Below, in pieces: positions 51,378-61,962 of a stretch of DNA of 64,000 nucleotides (positions are counted from its first letter, which is position 1; every line of letters starts with the position of its first letter). The translations under genes were made by a program, and so were the position numbers. Origin of the DNA: Opitutaceae bacterium (lineage in GTDB: Bacteria; Verrucomicrobiota; Verrucomicrobiia; Opitutales; Opitutaceae); assembly GCA_016711225.1 (NCBI GenBank), contig JADJTK010000019.1, positions 62,001 to 126,000 on the forward strand, written 5' to 3'. The notes under the pieces were generated by a model. That model was not told where the DNA came from and made no database searches. It saw nothing but the letters and a program-made list of their open reading frames with translations.

Positions 51378-54300
51378 TCAGGGCGCCGTCACGTGTAGGC
51401 GCAGGAAGCGGCGGGTGGCGCCGGCCGGGGCCGCGGTGTCGGTCACGACCTGTTGGGCCGAGAGCGCGGTGCCGCCCGGATACGGATTGGTGGCGCTGGT
51501 CCACACCTCCTTCCATGCGCCGAGGTCGTCGGAGGCCTCGACGTGGTAGGTGACGTCGGTGGCGTCGCGCATCCGCGTGAAGGCGATCGTGAGGTGGCCG
51601 GCGGCGGTGCCCGCTATCACGGGGGCCGTCGTGATCGACTTCGGGTTGGAGCCGACCGCGTACTCAAGGACGTTGGACATGCCATCGCCGTCGGGATCGG
51701 CGAAGTCGGCGCCGGGGCCGACATTGGCGGCGGAGCCGAAGTGTTGGAGGCGCCAAGCGTCGCGCGGGGCGGCGCCTGCGGCCACGCTGCCGACGATGCG
51801 GATCGCCGCATGGTTGCGTTCGCCCAAGCCGACGGTGCAGCTGCTTTGAATGTTCCAGAAATACACGCGGAAGAGCACGGGAGAGCTGATGTTCTGAAGT
51901 GCGGCCACCCCCGAAAGGTCCACCACCGCGTCTTGGTATTCTCCCTCGGCAAGTGGCAGGGTGGCGTCGGTGAAGGTGGCTCCTCCGTCGGTGCTGTAGG
52001 AGATGCAGTCCCGATAGGGGGAGCCGGGCACCCAGTTCTGCCAGAACACCCGCATGTCAACCTGCTCCAGCGACAAGCGTCGGCCGGCGATGGGCGCGAT
52101 GCCATAGGTGAGATAGATCTGGCGCGTCTTCGCCTCGGCGAGACTGGTGGGCCAGTTGCCCACGGAGCCGGCAAAACAGTCGTGGCGTAACCAGTCCATG
52201 GGTTCGAGACCGCTGCCGCGGGTGAGCGGGATGGCGGCGGCGCGGGTGCTGCCGGAGGTGGCCGGGGCGGAGGGCTCGTTGCCGACGATGGACGGGAATT
52301 GCCAGACGGCGAGGGCGGCCGACTGGCCGTCGGCGAAGGGCATGCGGCCGACCTCGGGCGAGGGCAGTCCGGGACCGGCGGCGTTGAGCGTCACCACACG
52401 GAAGTACCAGGTGACGTTGTTGGTCAGTCCGTCGACCACAGTGGCGAGCGAGCTGGCGGGCACATCGCGCGAGTGGTCGGGCAGGCCGGTGGTCGTGCCC
52501 CAAAGAATCCGATACCCGGTGGCGCCGGTGACGGCGCTCCAGGAAAGGGCCACGCTGGCGTCGCCGTCGTCGGCGGTGACGGAGGCCGGCGCGGCGAGCG
52601 TGCCGGCGAGGGCGACCGTGACGCTGTCGGTCGCGAACGCCGCGGCGCTGGTCGTCCGCACCAGCACGGTGTGCAGGCCCTTGCCCAGGGTGACGGTGCG
52701 GGTGAAGTCCGCGCCTCCGGGGGCAGCGGCGCCCACGGGCCAGCCATCGACGAGGAGTTGGGCCGAGCCGCCGGCCACGGAGGAGGCCACGGTGATCGGA
52801 TACTGGGCACGCTGCGGGGCGAGGATGTTCCAGGTCAGGAAACTGCCGCGCCGGTCGCCGCCGGTGTCACGCGACCAGGTGGCGCGCCCGGGGGCGAGTA
52901 CCTGCGGCGCAAGGAAGCCGAAGGCGGCCTCACGCGGGAGGAGAGCGTTGCTGGCGTCGATGCCGACGGTGAGCGGGAAGGTGTCGGCATTCGGAGTGTC
53001 GACGGCGAGCCATTGGTCATAGCTTCCGTAGGTGTAGAGGACACCGCCGGCGGCGGCGAAGATGTCGGCGGAGTCGCGCTCACCGGTGGCCGCGCGTGGA
53101 TCGCGGTATTTGGCCCATTGCTGAACGGGAAGCTGGCCGAAGTCGCCGCCGAGGGACCAGCCGCCCTCGTAGGCGGCGACCTTCAGGCCGTAGGCCTGGG
53201 CGTAACGGCTCTGCGAGCGGATCTGCTCCTGGTAGTTGTCGATGCCGACCTGGCCGTTGGCCTGGCCCGCGCCGGGGATGCCGCTGGAGAAGAGGGTATC
53301 CAATGATAGGACCTGAAGGTGGTCGAGAAAGACGCGGCTGTTCGGAGCCCAGTCCCAGGGCGCGCCGACGATGCGCAAGGTGTGCGGTCCGGTGGCGGAG
53401 ATGGTGAAGGCGGCGGTGGTGTACTCGAGGAGGCTTGCATCCGGGCGGGACCAGCCGCCGGGAGACCACCCCGTGGAGGGCAGGCCGGTGCCGAAGCGGT
53501 CGGGCGTGATCTCCTGTCCGTCGAGGAAGAAACGCAGGTTGCCTCCCGCGTTGGCCCCAACCGCGCAGTCGAAGCCGAAGGCGAAGATGCCGGTCTGGGG
53601 GAAGTCGACGGTCGTCGAGAGCTCGCCGGCGCCGGCGATAAAGGCGGCTTGTTGGCTGTGGAGCGGCCAGGGGGCGAGCCCGAGGCCGGGTACGGTGGCC
53701 GTGGTGTAGCGGAGCGTGACCGGTCCGAAGCCGTGCGCCCCGGGCGCGGTGAGCGTGCAGGTCCAAAGCGTGGAATCCCAGTTGGGCTGGGCCGTGGCGA
53801 CGGTGACCGCGCCGTCGATGGTTAGGTCGGACGTCGAGGCGAGGGTGGTCGAGGCGTCGAGGCAGGCATCAAAGGCGTCCTCGGTGCTGATGAGGTAATA
53901 CGAGGTGTTGGCCGCGAGGGTGACGGCGTTGCTGAGCACCCCGTAGGCATACGCGCCGGAGGGTTTTCCGTTGGTGGTGACCTCCGCGTTGGCGACGCTG
54001 GAGCGATCGCTGGCACGCAGAATCATGACGTTGTGGGCACGGCTATTGCCGGGGCTCACCCAGCGGCCTACCTCATTCACGTAAAGGGGCTGCGAGCCGA
54101 CGGTGAACCGCAGGCCGCGCGGGGCGTTGGGAGCGAGAGTCGCCCCCGCTCGGGGCCGCGAGTGCCGCGCCCAACAGCGGCGGGCGGTAGAGGCCGGCGG
54201 AGCCGGTGGTCGTCGTCCAGCCGGGGACGGTCCCGGAGGAGGTGCCGGGTGCGAGCGCGGTGGATTCGAATTCGGCGTTGGTGAAGCCGGCGAAGTCGCT

Positions 54301-56097
54301 CTGGTAGCCCATCGGGTTGCCGGCGCCATAGTAGAGCGCGCCGCCCCCGCCCCAGATGTAGTAGGGAACAGGATGCTGCGCGGCGGCCGGCAGCGGACTG
54401 GTGCCGCGGGCGTTGCCGAAATAGTCGTCGATGAAGGCGAACGCGGTGGAACCGGAGCCGAAGACGTCGTCGTACTGGTACTCGTAGAGGATGCGGACAC
54501 GGCTGCCCATGGCGGCATCGCCGAAGACGGTGCGGAAGATGTTGGAGATCTGGACGGTCTTGAGGCCGTGCCAGCGGACCCAGGGCTCGGCGCCAGCTTG
54601 ACCGTCGAAGTTCATCGTCTGGCCGTCGACGGTGTTCTGGGCGATGGCGGCTTTGGCGTCGTCGAGGTTGTTGCCGGATTGGGGAACGCCCCAGTTCCAG
54701 ATCTCGTTGGAACGTTCGACGTAGACCCGGAGGTTCGGATTGAGCGGGGGGTAGAGGGGATTGGCCTGCGGCGAGGTGTAGGGATTCACGCCGTCGGAGC
54801 CGTAGCGGATCATCTGCGCGACCTTCGTAAGGTAGTCGTCGTCGGCGCGGATCGGGGTGCAGACGAAGAGATCTTTGCCCGTCTCGTTGGCCTGCAGGAT
54901 CATGTATTCCCAGTAGCGGTGTTTGATGTCTTTGGCGACGCAGTAGCTGGGGCGGACGCGGTTGTCCCAGGTGATGTCCGAGTCGTAGTTGGTGATCCAA
55001 CGCAGGGTGGTGAAACGACGCAGGGCGTGGCTGAGGGCGGGGTGGAAAAGGGCGCCGGGGGACATCGGCACGGTGCCTCCGCGCTCCACCGGCCGGAGGA
55101 GCTGCACTTTGCGGACGCCGGTGGCGGCGGTGTCGGAAGGCAGATGCCGTGTATCCCTAAGCTGGAGGTAGAGAATGTCCGCCGTGTCGTTGATGCGGAC
55201 GTCGGCGCTGGTGGTGTTGGTCGCGGCGTCGTAACCGGCCCCGAAGGGAAGCGTGGCGCCGTAATTGACGCCCCCGGCCGAGAAGGTGCCGACGCTGAAA
55301 CCGGTGCCGACCTTGGCGCGGCCTTCGAACGTCAGGCGATAGGTGCCGGCAGTGGACCCGGGCGCCTGGCCTTCCCATACGATCATGGTGCCGTCGGCGA
55401 GAGGCCAGCCGTCGGCATCGCAGGCGGGCCAGACCTTCTTGTTGTTCTCGTCTTCCGGATTCATCCACTCGCCGCGTCCGCTCTTGAGGGCGTCGGCGAA
55501 GAGATAGCTCGAGTAGGTCTCGGCGTTCACGCCCGCCTGGGTGGCGGCCTCGATCGGTTCCTCGGGGGTGGAGGGGCTCGACCAGAGCACGCGGAGATTC
55601 GCGGTGCCCGAGATGCCCTGCCGGTACTCGACGCGGAAGTCGTAGGCGGTGTTGGCGAGCAGTGGGGCGGCCACGGAGTGCGACCCGCCGGCGGACCAGG
55701 CGTCGATTAAGGTGGTCCACGAAGTGGAGCCGGTGGCCCGAATGAAGACGCGCACCCCGTCGCTGGCGGCGGTGCGGAAGGTGTAGGTTTCGCCGAAGCG
55801 TGCCATGAGCTGGCCGGTCCACCGCGCGGACCAATTGGTCGGGCCGACGGCGGTGTAGGCGGACGAGATCGAGCCGCCGGGACCGCGGAGCGGATTGGTG
55901 GCGCTGCTCTGGAGGCCCCAGTCGAAGTCCAGGCGCACGTCGCGGCGGGTGAAGGAGGGGGAGCCGGTAAGGCTGGCGTTGGCGAAGTACTCGCCATCGA
56001 GGCCGGCGTGGAGGTAGCCGCCGCCCTCGGCGGCGCACAGGGGCGTGGCGCAGGCGAGCAGCGCGGACAGGGCGAGGAGTGGCAGGTCGAGACGCAT
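51378..56097 (-). CDS. Giant exported PA14/glycosidase-like protein with C-terminal module, frameshifted
   Basis: From the ATG at 56097: signal peptide LLALSALLACATPLCAA, PA14 domain (LDGEYFANASLTG; RFGETYTFRTAASDGVRVFI), then a TIM-barrel-like part with YVERSNEIWNWG (candidate acid Glu, about residue 465). The frame is lost near 54140-54170 after TTTTGSAGLYRPPLLGAA. The other frame continues with APNAPRGLRFTVGSQPLYVN and, further on, LKVAAYEGGWSLGG (candidate nucleophile Glu). Then come a Fn3 domain (SVALSWSAVTGATGYRILWG) and the shared module (DPDGDGMSNVLEYAVGSNP, RFLRLHVTAP). Joined length is about 1570 residues. Likely a secreted polysaccharide enzyme; the GH family is uncertain. Confidence 0.75.
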
Positions 56098-56461
56098 GGC
56101 AGGACAGGGTGTTGATGGAACACTAAGGATACGCGGCGCGGCGTCTGTCCGGGACAGTGGCGACACGGCAGCGCAGTTTGCGTGGGGGCTCCAGCGATGG
56201 GCGTGCGCCACCGGAGCGCCAAGCCGAGAACCTTCGCTGGCCGCTTTTGACACATTATTTCGGCTACGGTGCTCGCCGTTCGGTTACGGCCGGCCCGGCC
56301 GCCGCCGTGGCGCGCTTCTCCCCGCCCCGTGGGAGCGCCGGGGCGGGGCCCTCCGGTGCCGTCCCGGCTCGGGTGAGTCAGGGCGTACGGGGCCACGACG
56401 GACGCCGCTGTCCGGTTTTCGGGCTTCAGTTGTCCTCCTTGTCCGGTAGTTTTGAGAGCCT
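56098..56461. other. Divergent intergenic region
   Basis: 364 bp without a supported gene between the giant exported protein (leftwards) and the tautomerase (rightwards). Confidence 0.35.
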
Positions 56462-56851
56462 ATGGCCCAGATTCTCCTCTATTCCCGGCGCGAGCATCTT
56501 GCCGGCCGGCGGCAGGCGATTTCGGATGCGTTGCACGGCTGTGTGGTCGAGGCGCTCGGGCTGCCGGTGGACAAACGTTTCCATCGCTTCATCGGTCTCG
56601 AGGCGGAGGACTTCATCCATCCCGCCGATCGCAGTGCCCGCTACACGATCATCGAGATCAGCCTGTTCGAGGGGCGCTCGGTGGAGACCAAGAAGCATCT
56701 GATCCGCTTGATCTTCGAGCGTTTCGAACGCGAGCTGGGCATCGGTCGCCAGGACGTGGAGATCACGATCCACGAGACGCCGAAGCACAACTGGGGTATC
56801 CGCGGCCTGCCCGGCGATGAAGTGGCGTTAAACTACAAGGTGGAGAAGTAG
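56462..56851 (+). CDS. Tautomerase-family protein
   Basis: A 129-residue protein of the larger tautomerase type (Tautomerase_2). LAGRRQAISDALHGCVVEAL, KRFHRFIGLEAEDFIHP, YTIIEISLFEGRSVETKKHL and VEITIHETPKHNWGIRGLPG match that family. Unlike 4-oxalocrotonate tautomerase, no N-terminal Pro-1 is visible (start MAQILLYSRR), so activity is uncertain. Confidence 0.8.
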   Translation: MAQILLYSRREHLAGRRQAISDALHGCVVEALGLPVDKRFHRFIGLEAEDFIHPADRSARYTIIEISLFEGRSVETKKHLIRLIFERFERELGIGRQDVEITIHETPKHNWGIRGLPGDEVALNYKVEK

Positions 56852-56880
56852 GGCGCGGCTGTGCCGCTATGCCGGTGCGG

Positions 56881-56959
56881 TTGTAGGCCATCGCGGCGAG
56901 GTGGACTTTCAGCCGCACGGCCAAGTCGGCGCCTCGGCCCACCAGGCGCGATGGCGTGC
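56881..56959. repeat. REP-like element with TTGTAGG lead-in
   Basis: TTGTAGGCCATCGCGGCG starts at 56881. A 9-bp inverted repeat GCCATCGCG (56887-56895) / CGCGATGGC (56947-56955) closes the element. It lies between the tautomerase and methyltransferase genes. Confidence 0.5.
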
Positions 56960-56996
56960 TCGACCAAAGCCGGCGACTCCGCAGGCTCCCACCTTC

Positions 56997-57449
56997 ATGA
57001 CCTCACTCGCCAAAGTCCCTCCACCTCTCGCCTTCGCCCTCTCCCTGGCTGCCGCGCTGGTGTTGACGAGGCAGGTGCCCGCGGCGCAGTGGGCGTGGTT
57101 TCGCGCGCCGTGGGTGGCCGCAGCGGTGGTGCTGGTCGGGGGAGCCTGGATCGTGTGGGCGTGGCTCGAGTTTCGCCGCTATCGCACGACCATCCTGCCG
57201 CTGCGGCAGCCGACCAGCCTGCTCTGCCGGGGTCCGTTCTGTGTATCCCGCAACCCGCTCTATCTGGCGATGGTGCTGCTCGCGGCGACGCCGTGGCTGG
57301 CCTGGGGCCAAGTGGGCCTGCTGCTCGCGCCGCTTGCCTTTTTCGCCTTCGTGAACTGGGTCATCGTCCCCTTCGAGGAGGCGAAGCTGCGCGCGATCTT
57401 TGGCGACGCCTATGCTGAGTATTGCCGGCGCGTGCGGCGGTGGTGCTGA
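56997..57449 (+). CDS. Isoprenylcysteine carboxyl methyltransferase (ICMT)-like membrane protein
   Basis: A 150-residue protein with several hydrophobic helices (LAFALSLAAALVLT; WVAAAVVLVGGAWIVWAWLE; LYLAMVLLAATPWLAWGQVG). It has the family signature: GPFCVSRNPLYLAMVL and the C-terminal VPFEEAKLRAIFGDAYAEYC followed by RRVRRW. The family includes SAM-dependent methyltransferases and NnrU-like proteins of unclear function in bacteria. ATG at 56997 selected. Confidence 0.85.
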   Translation: MTSLAKVPPPLAFALSLAAALVLTRQVPAAQWAWFRAPWVAAAVVLVGGAWIVWAWLEFRRYRTTILPLRQPTSLLCRGPFCVSRNPLYLAMVLLAATPWLAWGQVGLLLAPLAFFAFVNWVIVPFEEAKLRAIFGDAYAEYCRRVRRWC

Positions 57450-57640
57450 GAGGGGAGGAAGGGACGGAAACGACGGGAGGGACGAAAGGAGGAGCCCTCA
57501 GGGGCGGGGACCTTGGCGGGCGGCGAAGCGGGCGCTGTCGGAGTCCGCCCTCCTTGATGAAATCCTGCCCCAAGCGACGCAGTTGCTGGTCGAGCAGGTA
57601 GTTGGTGATCTTGGTCAGTCCAATCATCACGTTGGCGGAC

Positions 57641-57937
57641 TCACACCCTGAGCCGGCTGCGCACGGTCGCGAGGTCGAGACCTTCGATACGGAGAAGCTT
57701 CAGGCGGGAGGTGTCGCCGCGCTCGAGGGTGATCGCGCGGTGGTGCACTCCGAGCTGCTCGGAGAGGAACTCGATGAGGGCCTCGTTGGCCCGGCCTTCC
57801 ACGGGAGGGGCGCGAAGCTTGATCTTCACCGCATTGCCCATGGTGCCGGTAACCGCGTTGCTCGAGGCCCCGGGGAGGGCTTTCACTTCGAGCCGGCAGA
57901 AGACGGGCGCGGCAGGCGGTTGTTTCGGCGAGGCCAT
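57641..57937 (-). CDS. DUF167 (YggU-like) protein
   Basis: A 98-residue protein. CRLEVKALPGASSNAVTG, VKIKLRAPPVEGRANEALIE, LGVHHRAITLERGDTSRLKL is the complete DUF167 pattern. The family is widespread and structurally known but its biochemical role is not established. ATG at 57937; the frame is open upstream without conserved sequence. Confidence 0.88.
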   Translation of the reverse strand: MASPKQPPAAPVFCRLEVKALPGASSNAVTGTMGNAVKIKLRAPPVEGRANEALIEFLSEQLGVHHRAITLERGDTSRLKLLRIEGLDLATVRSRLRV

Positions 57938-57972
57938 GGACGGGAGGACGGACGATGTAACGGAAGTCCGGG

Positions 57973-58030
57973 TGTAGGAGCGTCCTTGCACGCGATCCGG
58001 AACGAGAATCGCGTGCACGCTCGCTCCTCG
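57973..58030. repeat. REP-like palindromic element
   Basis: TGTAGGAGCGTCCTTGCACG begins at 57973. A perfect 10-bp stem TGCACGCGAT (57987-57996) / ATCGCGTGCA (58008-58017) lies inside an outer AGGAGCG/CGCTCCT-like pairing. It resembles REP sequences known from Pseudomonas. Confidence 0.65.
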
Positions 58031-58044
58031 GAAACGCCTTCTGC

Positions 58045-58344
58045 TTAAACCGCGTCGTAGATGGCGACGCTGGTCCAGTTGGCCTTGTTGTCGGCGACGA
58101 ATTTCAGATGCACGGGGTGTGTCTGGTAGACGTCATGACCGGCGAGATCATCGAAGATCACGGTGAGGGCGAAGCCGTACGCGGCGTCGATCACCGGACG
58201 TGCCGGAGTGGCGGCGGGCGCGCCGATGAAGAGCTGGCGCACGGTGGGCACGGCGCGCAGCGATTCGAGGCCGGCGCGCAGGGCCTCGCGGCGTTCGGGA
58301 GTGATGTCGGCGGGCAGATAGAAGCGGACGCTGTGGACGAGCAT
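58045..58344 (-). CDS. Stress-responsive A/B barrel (Dabb) domain protein
   Basis: A 99-residue protein. MLVHSVRFYLPADITPERRE, LRAVPTVRQLFIGAPA and the end VIFDDLAGHDVYQTHPVHLK match the Dabb ferredoxin-like fold, which forms dimers. Function is unknown in bacteria. Confidence 0.87.
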   Translation of the reverse strand: MLVHSVRFYLPADITPERREALRAGLESLRAVPTVRQLFIGAPAATPARPVIDAAYGFALTVIFDDLAGHDVYQTHPVHLKFVADNKANWTSVAIYDAV

Positions 58345-58456
58345 GCTGCGAGGTTCGCGGGCGGGGGAAGCGGTGTCAAAGCTTCGGGTGGCGGGCGCCG
58401 GCTGCCTGCCGGGAGCGGCCGCGCCAGGGCGTGGCGAGGCGGTCGCGTGCGACTCG

Positions 58457-59659
58457 CTAGTATTTCTTCAGCAACTCCAGGAGCTGGCGGTCGAGCTTGT
58501 GGCCGTGCCAGTCCTCGTAGGCGACGTCCGCGCGCCCGGAGTTGAGGATTCCGAAGTCGCCGGCGAATTCCCAGAGGGCGTAGCCGATGCCCTGCGCGGT
58601 GAGGATATCCAATACGTCGCCGAACCAGGCGAGGAACACGGTATGGGGGGTCTGGTTCCAGCAGCCGCACTCGCCGCAATGCACGCCCACGCCCTGCTCC
58701 TTTAGCGCGATCCAGGGTCGGTAGGCCTCTTCGAGCATTTCGCGGCCGAGCTTTTCGGTGCGCACCGTGGTCTTTCCGGTCACCGGATCGGCTTCGTGAT
58801 ACTCCACCGTGCCGGGCCAGCGCGGCTCGGGCAGGGAAGCGGTGTCCTTAAAAGCCCAGGGTGCCCGATAGTGGGAGACGATGCCCGGGTGATAGCCGCG
58901 GCAGCTCTGGGCGATGCCCAGATCGGCAAGCTCGGGGATGACGGTAGTGCCGGTGTCGTTGCCGTCGGCGATGATGAGGCGGGCGGGATTGGCCGCGCGG
59001 ATGGCGGCGGCGGCGGCCTGGGCGACCCGGCGGTAGGCGGCGCCCGGCACTGAACTGCGCCGGGAGTGCTGGTCGTTCATGTCCTCGCGCATGCTCGGCT
59101 CGTTCACCAGGTCGAAGCTGAGGCGCTCGGGCGACACCTGGGCGTAACGCTGTGCCCACATGCTCCAATGGAAGCAGAACGCGTCGAGCGCTTCTGGGTC
59201 GCGCCAAAGGTTGAACGGCTCGTGGAAGCCGGCGTTGACGCAGTAGCCCGGGGCGCGGTGGAGATTGAGGCTGACGTGCAGGCCGTGCTTGTGCGCGAGG
59301 GACACGAGGCGGTCGACCTCGTCGACACGGCGCGGGTCGATGCGCCGAACGCTCCTCGGGGTGACCGGCTTGCTCCGGTCGATATCGAGATAGTAGGGAT
59401 ACGCCATCGGGAGCCGCACGAAGTCGAAGCCCCAGTCGGCGATCCAGCGTAGGTGATCCTCGGTGGTGCCCGGCCGGCTTTGCTGCGGGTCGGGGCCGAA
59501 GAAATCCAGCAGGTTGAAGCCGCGCCAACGCGGCAGGGCGTTCCGGGTACTGCCGGTGGTCGCAGGCCTGCCAAACAACGCGGCGCCGGCGACCCCGAGG
59601 CCGATCCCAGCGGCGGTGGTCGATTGGAGGAACTGCCGGCGGTTGATCGGGTTGGACAT
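58457..59659 (-). CDS. Tat-exported glycoside hydrolase family 5-like enzyme
   Basis: A 400-residue protein. The N-terminus has a Tat signal (NRRQFLQSTTAAGIGLGVAG). The TIM barrel contains RGFNLLDFF, WGFDFVRLPMAYPYY, HGLHVSLNLHRAPGYCVNAG, the acid/base Glu in LSFDLVNEPS (about E187) and the nucleophile Glu in GVHCGECGCWNQ (about E330). These are the GH5 landmarks for endoglucanase/mannanase-like enzymes. Its substrate cannot be deduced. Export folded via Tat is an inference from the RR motif. Confidence 0.88.
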   Translation of the reverse strand: MSNPINRRQFLQSTTAAGIGLGVAGAALFGRPATTGSTRNALPRWRGFNLLDFFGPDPQQSRPGTTEDHLRWIADWGFDFVRLPMAYPYYLDIDRSKPVTPRSVRRIDPRRVDEVDRLVSLAHKHGLHVSLNLHRAPGYCVNAGFHEPFNLWRDPEALDAFCFHWSMWAQRYAQVSPERLSFDLVNEPSMREDMNDQHSRRSSVPGAAYRRVAQAAAAAIRAANPARLIIADGNDTGTTVIPELADLGIAQSCRGYHPGIVSHYRAPWAFKDTASLPEPRWPGTVEYHEADPVTGKTTVRTEKLGREMLEEAYRPWIALKEQGVGVHCGECGCWNQTPHTVFLAWFGDVLDILTAQGIGYALWEFAGDFGILNSGRADVAYEDWHGHKLDRQLLELLKKY

Positions 59660-59857
59660 GGGGGGGAGGGGGAGGCTGGCTCAGTGTTCTGTCGCGCGTC
59701 GTGGCGAGCGGGCGGAGCGGAGGTTGGAGATCCGGGTTCGCGGGTCAATTTTGCTGCGCTGCTTAATCGCGTGCATCGGGCGGCAGGGAGGCACGGCGCA
59801 ACGACTTGCTCTTGTCCTTGGGAAACTCCTCCTTTCCGGGGTTCATCATTGGATCCT

Positions 59858-61044
59858 ATGCGCCTAGTCCTGCTGCTTCTTGCGTTCTCCCTTGCTCCGC
59901 CCTTGGCCGCCCAGTCCCCGATGTTCCGCGGCGATGCCGCCCACACCGGCGTCTATCCGGCCCCGCGCAAACCCATCGAAGGCAAGATCGCCTGGTCCTT
60001 CGAGCCTCTCGGCTGGGATCGCTACCAGAAGCTCGAGGCCATGGACTGCCGGCCGGTGTGGCCCGTGACTCCGGCCGTAGTGGATGGGCGGCTCTATTTC
60101 TGCGCGGGCCCGTCGTTTGTCGTTTTGGATGAAGCGGGGCAGCTCGTCTACCGCACGGAGCTGGGGGCCGGGAGCCTCGCCAGCCCGGCGGTGGCCGCCG
60201 GCCAGGCCTTCGTATCGACCGATGATGGCAAGCTCCGGGCGCTGGACACGCGGGATGGCGCGGTGCGCTGGACGGCGGAGATCGACGGCCCGGGTTTCTG
60301 CATCAAGTGGACAATTGGGACGTCTACCAGTCCTCGCCGGTGGTCGCGGACGGCGTGGTGTACGTTGGCAGCGAGGACGGGGCGATCTACGCGGTGTCGG
60401 CGGCCGACGGCTCCCAGAAATGGCGTTTCCAGACCGGCCACGTCGTGCGCGCCACGCCGGCTGTGGCGGAGGGGCGGGTGTTCTGTGGCAGTTTCGACGG
60501 CAAAGTCTACGCGCTGGACTCCGCGACCGGGACAGAACTGTGGGTGGTGGATACCAACACTCCGGGCGTGCCCTGGCGCGCGGTGCAGGGCTCGTGCGCG
60601 GTGGTGGACGGGCTGGTCTACGTCGGCAGCCGCAGTACCTACCTCTATGGCATCGACGCCCGCACCGGGCAGGTGCGGTGGAAGCACAGTCACGACGGAG
60701 GCTGGGTGCCCAGCTCGCCGGCGGTGCGCGCCGGGGTCGCGTATGTGGGCCAGTCCGATGGGAGCAAAGTCGTCGCGGTGGATGCCGCGGGGAAACGGCT
60801 CTGGGCTTTCGCTTCGCCCCACGAGACTTTCGCCTCGCCCGCGTTAGCCGGAGAGGTGTTGTACGTGGCGGGAAACAACAACTACAACATGCAGGGGAAG
60901 GGCTCGCTCTGCGCGCTGGACTGCGCCACCGGCCAAGCGCGGTGGACGCTCGAGTTGCCCGGCAGTGTCTGGGCGTCCCCGGTCGTGGCCGGCGACACGG
61001 TGTACGTCGCCTGCGCGGATGGGAAGTTGTACGCGGTGCGGTAG
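59858..61044 (+). CDS. Exported PQQ-like beta-propeller protein, frameshifted
   Basis: Signal peptide MRLVLLLLAFSLAPPLAAQS at the ATG 59858. Repeats of about 40 residues with 'GSLYVGS.DGKLYALD..TG...W' follow (AGQAFVSTDDGKLRALDTRD; GVVYVGSEDGAIYAVSAADG; GRVFCGSFDGKVYALDSATG; DTVYVACADGKLYAVR). The frame is lost near 60300-60315, after IDGPGFCI, and regained in the next frame at DNWDVYQSSPVVADG. One indel restores about 395 residues. Such propellers may be scaffolds like BamB or bind PQQ; nothing here decides. Confidence 0.8.
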
Positions 61045-61123
61045 TAGGGCGTGCGAGGCGGAGGCCGGCCCGGCTCGTTTTCGCTCGCCGCGGGGGCGGC
61101 GTTGCGGCTTGGCTCGACGGTAC

Positions 61124-61882
61124 ATGAAGCTCGTGAGCTGGAACGTGAACGGCGTGCGCGCCACCTTGAACAAGGGCCTCCTCGACTGGCTCGAGCGCGA
61201 ACAGGCCGATGTCGTCTGTTTCCAGGAGACGAAGGCGCGCGAGGAGCAGGTCGCCGTGCTCTGGCCGGAGGGCTACGCGGCGCACTGGAACAGCGCGGAC
61301 AAACCCGGCTACAGCGGTACTCTCACCCTCACCCGCCGGCCCACGCTCAGCGTGCAGCGCGGGCTGGGCGGCCTGCTGGAGGACAAGGAGGGCCGCGTGC
61401 TCACCACCGAGTTCGCCGACTTCTTCCTCGTGAACGTCTACACTCCCAACGCCAAGCGCGAGCTGGAGCGGCTGCCCTATCGCCACAAGGAGTGGGATCC
61501 GGCTTTCCTGAAGTTCCTCCAACAGCTGGAGGCGAAGAAGCCGGTGGTGTTCTGCGGCGACCTCAACGTGGCGCACACGCCCATCGACCTCGCCAACCCG
61601 AAGACCAATGAGCGCACGCACGGCTTCACCTGGGAGGAGCGCGAGGGGTTCTCCAACCTCGTGGCGGCGGGCTTCGTGGATACTTTCCGCGAGCTGCACC
61701 CCGGGCTGGTGGGCCAGTACTCCTGGTGGAGCCACATGAGCAACGCGCGGGCCCGCAACATCGGGTGGCGCATCGACTACTTCGGCCTCTCGGCGGCGCT
61801 GCGGCCGCGGCTGCAGGACGCGTTTATCCAGCCCACGGTGACAGGCTCGGACCATTGTCCGGTGGGCGTGGCGCTCGCCTGA
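61124..61882 (+). CDS. xth: Exodeoxyribonuclease III (AP endonuclease family 1)
   Basis: A 252-residue protein, usual size. The ordered active-site motifs are present: MKLVSWNVNGVRA, VVCFQETKA (metal-binding Glu), LVNVYTPNA, VFCGDLNVAHTPIDL (catalytic Asp/Asn), RIDYFG and the C-terminal SDHCPV (catalytic His). It cleaves abasic sites and removes 3' blocks during base excision repair. ATG at 61124. Confidence 0.95.
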   Translation: MKLVSWNVNGVRATLNKGLLDWLEREQADVVCFQETKAREEQVAVLWPEGYAAHWNSADKPGYSGTLTLTRRPTLSVQRGLGGLLEDKEGRVLTTEFADFFLVNVYTPNAKRELERLPYRHKEWDPAFLKFLQQLEAKKPVVFCGDLNVAHTPIDLANPKTNERTHGFTWEEREGFSNLVAAGFVDTFRELHPGLVGQYSWWSHMSNARARNIGWRIDYFGLSAALRPRLQDAFIQPTVTGSDHCPVGVALA

Positions 61883-61962
61883 GGGACGGCGTTCCGACCC
61901 TCTCGTTCCCTGTCGTCGGCTTCATCCCTCCCCGCTTCGCTTCGGCTCCTGCCCGCTATCCC

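Noticed and set aside
57460..57520. Purine-rich short direct repeats after the ICMT-like gene
   Set aside because: Only degenerate GGGA/GGAGG runs; no consistent unit or function.
59864..61855. A 663-codon minus-strand frame across the PQQ and exonuclease genes
   Set aside because: No recognisable domain; both plus-strand genes have strong family motifs.
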